Source: Clostridiales bacterium UBA1774
GTDB taxonomy: Bacteria; Bacillota; Clostridia; Oscillospirales; Oscillospiraceae
Direction of reading: 5' to 3'
Assembly (NCBI GenBank): GCA_002314635.1
Contig: DCGQ01000004.1
Coordinates: 41,299-105,298, forward strand
DNA: 64,000 nucleotides
The translations under genes and the position numbers were made by a program. Numbering within the stretch: the first letter of the stretch is position 1; each line of letters begins with the position of its first letter. This document shows positions 59,462 to 64,000 of the stretch, piece by piece. A model generated the notes under the pieces. That model had not been told where the DNA came from. It did no database searches and was given only the letters and a program-made list of their open reading frames with translations.

Positions 59462-60543
59462 CCTTCCGCCTGCAGCCTTTCCGCCTGATCTGCGGCACGC
59501 AGGGCGTTCACAAACTCGTCCAGCTCACCGTTCATCACGCTGTCGATTTTATACAGGGTCAGGCCGATGCGGTGATCCGTCACCCGGCCCTGCGGAAAAT
59601 TATAGGTACGGATGCGCTCATTTCGCATTCCGGTGCCTACCTGACTTCTTCGCTCCGCGGCGACCTGTGCATTCTGCTTTTCCTTCTTCTGTTCATAGAG
59701 CTTGCTTCGCAGGATGCTCAGCGCCCGGTCCTTGTTCTTGTACTGGCTCCGTTCGTCCTGACATTCCACCACCATGCCGGTGGGGATGTGGGTGACCCGG
59801 ATGGCAGAAGATGTTTTATTGACCTTCTGGCCGCCTGCACCGGAGGAACGGAACACATCGATCCGGAGATCATTGGGATCCAGCCGGAAATCCACTTCCT
59901 CCAGCTCCGGCAGCACGGCCACCGTCACCGTGGAGGTCTGAATCCGACCCTGACTTTCGGTTTCCGGAACCCGCTGCACCCGATGCACGCCGCTTTCGAA
60001 TTTCAGGCGGGCATAGGCGCCCTCGCCCTCCACCAGAAAGCTGATTTCCTTTACGCCGCCCAGCTCCGTCTCGTTCAAATTGCTCAGCTCGATCTGCCAG
60101 CCCTGTTTTTCGCCGTACATACTGTACATCCGGTACAGGGAATGGGCAAAAAGCGCCGCCTCGTCGCCGCCGGCACCGGCACGGATCTCCATGATGACGC
60201 TGCGGTCATCATCCGGGTCGTGGGGCAGAAGCAGGATCTTCAGCTCCGCCTCCAGCGCGGCAAGAGCCTCCCGACCCGCGTCCAGTTCTTCCTTCATCAG
60301 GCTCCGCATGGCGCTGTCGGTCTCCCCGGCGAGAAGCGCTTCCACGTCCCGCTGCTCCTGTTCCCGTTTCAGCAGCTCCCGGAACTTTTCCGCCACCGGT
60401 TGGATTTCCTTCTGCTCCCGGTTCAGTTTTTTCAGCAGCTCCGCATCTCCATAGGAGGCGGGGTCGCCCATCCGTTCCTGCAGCTGCCCGAATTTCTTTT
60501 CGATGGCCTGCAGTCTGAGCCGCATTTCAGTTTCCATTGGCAT
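59458..60543 (-). CDS. prfA: Peptide chain release factor 1
   Basis: 361 residues. Recognises UAA and UAG; the GGQ catalytic loop is FRSSGAGGQKVNKTSSAI, and the codon-recognising PxT-type loop lies upstream in EGEGAYARLKFESGVHRVQR. The ATG at 60543 is six bases after GAGG within the abcF 3' end (17-bp overlap); an ATG two codons later is the alternative. PrmC, which methylates the GGQ glutamine, is not encoded next to it as it often is. Confidence 0.96.
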   Translation of the reverse strand: MPMETEMRLRLQAIEKKFGQLQERMGDPASYGDAELLKKLNREQKEIQPVAEKFRELLKREQEQRDVEALLAGETDSAMRSLMKEELDAGREALAALEAELKILLLPHDPDDDRSVIMEIRAGAGGDEAALFAHSLYRMYSMYGEKQGWQIELSNLNETELGGVKEISFLVEGEGAYARLKFESGVHRVQRVPETESQGRIQTSTVTVAVLPELEEVDFRLDPNDLRIDVFRSSGAGGQKVNKTSSAIRVTHIPTGMVVECQDERSQYKNKDRALSILRSKLYEQKKEKQNAQVAAERRSQVGTGMRNERIRTYNFPQGRVTDHRIGLTLYKIDSVMNGELDEFVNALRAADQAERLQAEG

Positions 60544-62434
60544 CCAGTTCCTCGCTCAGGGCGGTCCACTCCTCGTATTTCGCTTCGATCTGCCCGTTCA
60601 GAGCGGTCTGCTCCTCAAACAGCTCGTTCAGCTTCTGGTAATCGGCGCCGTTCAGCTGAATAGCGTCCTCCAGTTCCTTCTGCTTTGCCTCCAACGCGGC
60701 GATCTCCCGCTCCAGCACATTCAGCTTTCGCTGGGCATTCCGGGCCGCGTTGCCGGATTTCTCTTTTTTCGGCTGTTCCTTCTTGAGCTGCTTCTTTTCC
60801 TCCGCCTGCTTTGCCAGCAGCACCTGCTGCTGCCGTTCCTTGCGGGCCCGGTATTCCTCAAAGGGACACTTCCAGTCGGTGATCGTGCCGTTCTCCAGCT
60901 CCCAGATGCGGGTGGCGAATTTGGCAATGAAGTACCGGTCATGGCTGACGAACAGCAGCGCCTCCCCGTAATCCGTCAGCGCGTCCTCCATCCATTCCCG
61001 GGACAGGATGTCCAGATGGTTGGTGGGTTCGTCCAGAATCAGGAAGTTCACATCATCCTTCATCAGAATGCACAGCCTGAGGCGGCTCAGCTCGCCGCCG
61101 CTGAGATCGGACACGTATTTGAATGCGTCCTCCCCCCGGAAGCCGAAGGCACCCAGCCGATCCCGCGCCTCCTGCGGCGTACACCCGCCCTCGTAAAGCA
61201 TGGTGTCCACCAGCGTGCGGGACATATCCTCAAAATGCACCTGCTGCTCCAGCATGGCGGACTTCACCGCCGGGCCGAAGTGGCAGACGCCTCTGTCCGG
61301 GTTCTGCTTTCCCATCAGAATGGACAGCAGGGTACTTTTTCCGGCACCGTTGTCGCCGATCAGGGCGATTCGCTCGCCGCCAGTGACCTGCATCTCCACA
61401 TCCCGGAACAGCTTTTTTTCGCCGAAGGCCTTGTCCATGCCGTGAATGACCAGTGCGTCATCCCCCCGGAAGGTGGTTTCTCCGAAGCGGGCCTTCAGCC
61501 GCTTCTCCACCGTGGGCTTTTCCGCTGACTGCAGCCGCTCGATGCGCTTTTCCATGGAAAAGGCCCGTTTGTGCAGCTTGTCATTGCCCATAAATGCCCA
61601 GAGATGCAAATCGTCCGCTGCCTTCTGGAGCTGGGCAATCTGCTTCTGGTTCTTTTCATACTGCTTCTGCGCCTCGTCGTAGCGGCGCTGCTTCTCCGTC
61701 ACGAAGAAGCTGTAGTTGCCGGAGTAGAACTCACAGTGCCCGTCGGTCAGCTCCACAATCCTCTGTACCGCACGATCCAGAAAATACCGGTCATGGGAGA
61801 TGGTCAGAACCGTGCCTTTAAAATGAAGCAGGTAATCCTCCAGCCATTCGGTGGCGTGCAGATCCAGATGGTTGGTGGGTTCGTCCAGCAGCAGGATATC
61901 CGTCTCCTCCAGAATCAGCCGCGCCAGATTGACCCGGGTCTTTTCCCCGCCGGACAGCATCCGGAAGGGGCGGGAGCGCAGTTCCGCCGGGATATCCAGA
62001 CCGGCGCAGACCTTGCTGCGTACCACATCCGTCTCATATCCTCCGGCACTTTCAAAGGTGCTTTGCAGCCGGTCATAGGCTTTCTCGTCGATCTGCTCGC
62101 CCCGGGCCATGCGCTGCTGCAGCTCCGTCAGCTTTTCCTGCATCCGGTCCAGCCGGGCATGGGCGGTTTTCAGCACATCCTCGGTGCTATAGTCGGGAGG
62201 ATAGACGGGGATCTGGGTCATCACACCCACGCGCCGCCCGGTTCCCAGCACCACTTCGCCTCTGTCCGCTTCCAGTTCGCCGGTGATGATCTTAAAAAGG
62301 GTAGACTTTCCTGCGCCGTTGCGGCCCAGCATTCCCACCCGCTCGCCCTCATAGACCTCCAGACTCAGGTCTTTGAGGACATACCTGTCCTGTTCAAAGG
62401 CCTTCCAGACGCCTTTGACTGCGATATCGACCAA
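60527..62434 (-). CDS. ABC-F ATPase (ribosome-associated, Uup/YdiF-like)
   Basis: 635 residues if started at the TTG at 62434, five bases after the upp stop; earlier in-frame codons lie inside upp. Two ATPase domains in tandem: GRNGAGKSTLFKI / LSGGEKTRVNLA / LLLDEPTNHLD, and GDNGAGKSTLLSI / LSGGELSRLRL / LILDEPTNHLD, joined by the charged P-site linker (FVTEKQRRYDEAQKQYEKNQ). The C-terminus is a coiled coil (NVLEREIAALEAKQKELED) as in Uup. No TM helices. ABC-F proteins act on the E-site of ribosomes to relieve stalling or give resistance; the Uup-like tail argues for a housekeeping role. Confidence 0.93.
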   Translation of the reverse strand: MVDIAVKGVWKAFEQDRYVLKDLSLEVYEGERVGMLGRNGAGKSTLFKIITGELEADRGEVVLGTGRRVGVMTQIPVYPPDYSTEDVLKTAHARLDRMQEKLTELQQRMARGEQIDEKAYDRLQSTFESAGGYETDVVRSKVCAGLDIPAELRSRPFRMLSGGEKTRVNLARLILEETDILLLDEPTNHLDLHATEWLEDYLLHFKGTVLTISHDRYFLDRAVQRIVELTDGHCEFYSGNYSFFVTEKQRRYDEAQKQYEKNQKQIAQLQKAADDLHLWAFMGNDKLHKRAFSMEKRIERLQSAEKPTVEKRLKARFGETTFRGDDALVIHGMDKAFGEKKLFRDVEMQVTGGERIALIGDNGAGKSTLLSILMGKQNPDRGVCHFGPAVKSAMLEQQVHFEDMSRTLVDTMLYEGGCTPQEARDRLGAFGFRGEDAFKYVSDLSGGELSRLRLCILMKDDVNFLILDEPTNHLDILSREWMEDALTDYGEALLFVSHDRYFIAKFATRIWELENGTITDWKCPFEEYRARKERQQQVLLAKQAEEKKQLKKEQPKKEKSGNAARNAQRKLNVLEREIAALEAKQKELEDAIQLNGADYQKLNELFEEQTALNGQIEAKYEEWTALSEELDANGN

Positions 62435-62438
62435 GGCT

Positions 62439-63068
62439 TTACTTCGTGCCGAAGATGCGGTCGCCCGCATCGCCCAGACCGGGTACGATGTAGCCATGCT
62501 CGTTCAGATGGCTGTCCATGGCCGCCACATACACATCCACATCCGGATGATCTGCAAGCACCTTGTCTGCGCCGTTGGGTGCGCCGATGACGCACATCAG
62601 GCGAATGTGCTTGCCGCCATGCTGCTTGATGAAGCTGATGGCTGCGCTGGCGCTGCCGCCGGTGGCCAGCATGGGATCCAGAACCAGAATTTCACGATCT
62701 GCAATGTCGTTGGGAAGCTTGCAGTAGTATTCCACCGGTTCCAGCGTTTCCGGATCACGGTACAGGCCGATGTGACCCACCTTGCAGCCGGGAACCAGCT
62801 GCACAATGCCGTCCACCATGCCCAGACCGGCGCGGAGAATGGGCACGATGGCCATCTTCTTGCCGGCAAGGCGGCGCACCTTGGCCTTGGCGACCGGGGT
62901 CTCGATCTCCACTTCCTCCGTGGGCATATCCCGGGTGGCTTCAAAGCACATCAGACTGGCGATCTCGCTGATCAGCTCACGAAATTCCTTGACGCTGGTA
63001 TTCTTATCCCGCAGAATGCTCAGCTTATGCTGAATAAGAGGATGATTCAGTACATGAAGAGTTCCCAT
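62439..63068 (-). CDS. upp: Uracil phosphoribosyltransferase
   Basis: 209 residues. Salvages uracil with PRPP to UMP. Family signs are [30 protein letters not shown], the PRPP loop [17 protein letters not shown], and the uracil-binding [11 protein letters not shown] at the C-terminus. AAAGGAG precedes the ATG by about 11 bases. Placed 30 bp after tsaB and followed at once by the ABC-F gene. Confidence 0.97.
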   Translation of the reverse strand: MGTLHVLNHPLIQHKLSILRDKNTSVKEFRELISEIASLMCFEATRDMPTEEVEIETPVAKAKVRRLAGKKMAIVPILRAGLGMVDGIVQLVPGCKVGHIGLYRDPETLEPVEYYCKLPNDIADREILVLDPMLATGGSASAAISFIKQHGGKHIRLMCVIGAPNGADKVLADHPDVDVYVAAMDSHLNEHGYIVPGLGDAGDRIFGTK

Positions 63069-63098
63069 TTTATTCTTGCTCCTTTATTGATAATCATT

Positions 63099-63800
63099 TC
63101 ATTCTGATAGATTCTGTTCGTTTTTGAGCCTTTTTTCTCTGTCCCGCTCTGCCTGGCTCTGCCGCAGATAGACAGGCTCCGGTTCGCCCCAGCTCTCCCG
63201 GGGCGCATGGCTGGCCGCCAGTGCAACGCCCCACGCACTCTGAATCCGGATCGGCTCCGGCGCCATGGTAAAGGGCATTCCCGCAGCGGACATTGCTTCG
63301 GCGGTGATGGCGCTCCCGTCTCCGATCAGTACCGGCGCTTCTCTCAGCTCCGGCAGCAGCTCCGCAAGGGACAGCGCCCGGTCCTCGCTGACACGCTGCA
63401 GGCTTTCCCCCTCCGCCCGGAACAGGGCATTGTAAACCTGATTCCGGCGGGCATTCATGCAGCAGCACAGCAACCTTCCGCTGAGATGCGCTCCCTGCCA
63501 CGCCATGGCCTCCAGCGTGGAAACGCCGCAGCAGGGCTTGTCCGCGCCCCAGCTCAGACCCTTGGCGGTGGCTACGCCGATGCGCACACCGGTAAAGGAA
63601 CCGGGGCCACGGGCGACAGCGATCAGGTCAATATCCGACATGGTGAGACCGCAGCCCTTCAGCAGATTCTCCGCCATGGGCAGCAGCGTTTCCGAGTGGG
63701 TCAGTCCGCAGTTCAGCAGGTTCAGGCCGGTACAGGCCCCGTCCGTCATCAAAGCGGCGGAAGCGGCAACGGCGGAGGATTCCAAAGCCAGAATTTTCAC
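63099..63800 (-). CDS. tsaB: tRNA threonylcarbamoyladenosine biosynthesis protein TsaB
   Basis: 233 residues from a GTG at 63800, seven bases after GGAGG; the GTG overlaps the tsaE stop (GTGA). ASKHA-fold protein that scaffolds TsaD and TsaE: KILALESSAVAASAALM, LNCGLTHSETLLPMAENLL, and IAVARGPGSFTGVRIGVATAKGL (in part) are characteristic. Missing the metal-binding His pair of TsaD, as expected for TsaB. tsaD and rimI, common followers, are absent; upp comes next. Confidence 0.94.
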   Translation of the reverse strand: MKILALESSAVAASAALMTDGACTGLNLLNCGLTHSETLLPMAENLLKGCGLTMSDIDLIAVARGPGSFTGVRIGVATAKGLSWGADKPCCGVSTLEAMAWQGAHLSGRLLCCCMNARRNQVYNALFRAEGESLQRVSEDRALSLAELLPELREAPVLIGDGSAITAEAMSAAGMPFTMAPEPIRIQSAWGVALAASHAPRESWGEPEPVYLRQSQAERDREKRLKNEQNLSE

Positions 63801-64000
63801 AGCATCCCCTCCACTTCGATCTGCCGGGTCTGATCGTCCACACGGGTGATGCTGACCCGCACCGCGTCCTCCGGCAGCGCCTCCCGGGCATTTTCGCTCC
63901 ATTCCGTAACGCAGATGCCGTCCCGGTTCAGGTAATCCTCCCAGCCGATGTCATACAGTTCTTCTGCATTTTTCAGCCGGTAAAGGTCAAAATGAAACAG
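63797..64000 (-). CDS. tsaE: TsaE, tRNA threonylcarbamoylation ATPase, 5' part outside the window
   Basis: Only the last 67 codons are inside: LFHFDLYRLKNAEELYDIGWEDYL, given in part here, is the usual TsaE region with the D(L/I)YRL motif, followed by GICVTEWSENAREALPED. The P-loop is upstream of the window. The stop codon overlaps the tsaB start, which confirms the tsaE-tsaB arrangement. Confidence 0.92.
   Translation of the reverse strand: MFHFDLYRLKNAEELYDIGWEDYLNRDGICVTEWSENAREALPEDAVRVSITRVDDQTRQIEVEGML

Noticed and set aside
1..64000. tRNA, rRNA, insertion sequences, integrases, prophage genes
   Set aside because: No T-loop/acceptor patterns, rRNA cores, transposase motifs or attachment-site repeats were recognised on either strand.

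Overview
The window reads as chromosomal DNA of a Gram-positive, spore-forming anaerobe of the class Clostridia, most likely the Oscillospiraceae/Ruminococcaceae (order Oscillospirales). The grounds are a moderately high GC content (by eye 55-60 %), the sporulation pair yabP-yabQ next to divIC and yabR, sepF-divIVA, aspartate-ammonia ligase (AsnA), an acetogen-type methylene-tetrahydrofolate reductase gene set, long-form HPF, an AddA helicase-nuclease, and several secreted proteins with S-layer homology (SLH) domains. No rRNA, tRNA, CRISPR array, prophage or insertion sequence was seen. Most genes are standard core genes with good Shine-Dalgarno sequences and sigma-A promoters, but several joints between genes are unusual.

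Layout. 1-6.5 kb: 3' part of addA, a MerR regulator with its own operator, a DegV protein, and a DnaJ-like/zinc-ribbon pair. 6.7-9.7 kb: a large ABC-FtsX exporter. 9.8-13.3 kb: an operon rnfC2 (MetV-RnfC architecture)-metV-metF for NADH-linked methylene-THF reduction. 13.5-19.3 kb: an envelope-polysaccharide module (GT-C-like membrane glycosyltransferase, UDP-galactopyranose-mutase-like flavoprotein, and a distinctly AT-rich YfhO-like membrane protein). 19.3-25 kb: cation/proton antiporter, a degenerate E2-acyltransferase-like protein, an Old Yellow Enzyme-type reductase, asnA and a 35-codon small gene. 25-29.7 kb: a heterodimeric ABC exporter and a ParB/Noc-like protein.

29.6-40.4 kb: two long minus-strand operons, ileS-lspA-rluD and nat-tadA-yfbR-miaA-hfq-hlyD-yggS-sepF-divIVA, the latter joining tRNA modification, Hfq and division genes. 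40.5-43 kb: hpf, a probable stand-alone structured RNA transcribed divergently from it, then yabP-yabQ-divIC-yabR. 43-55 kb: a secretome region: M23 endopeptidase, a FecR/beta-helix surface protein whose signal peptide is out of frame by one base at an A7 run, an SLH beta-propeller protein, a divergent LysR/cupin pair with a 17-bp palindrome, and an operon of hydrolase, SLH transglutaminase and C39-like lipoprotein. 55-64 kb: a minus-strand operon tsaE-tsaB-upp-abcF-prfA-sua5-coaE::ectB-M18 peptidase; it contains an uninterrupted CoaE-diaminobutyrate aminotransferase fusion and supplies two proteins of t6A biosynthesis.

The observations most worth a second look are the orphan RNA unit at 41.2-41.35 kb, the homopolymer frameshift in the signal peptide at 44.5 kb, the CoaE-EctB fusion at 57.9 kb, and the yabQ frame that runs across the whole of divIC. 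All functional statements are inferred from sequence motifs read by eye; no database search was run.
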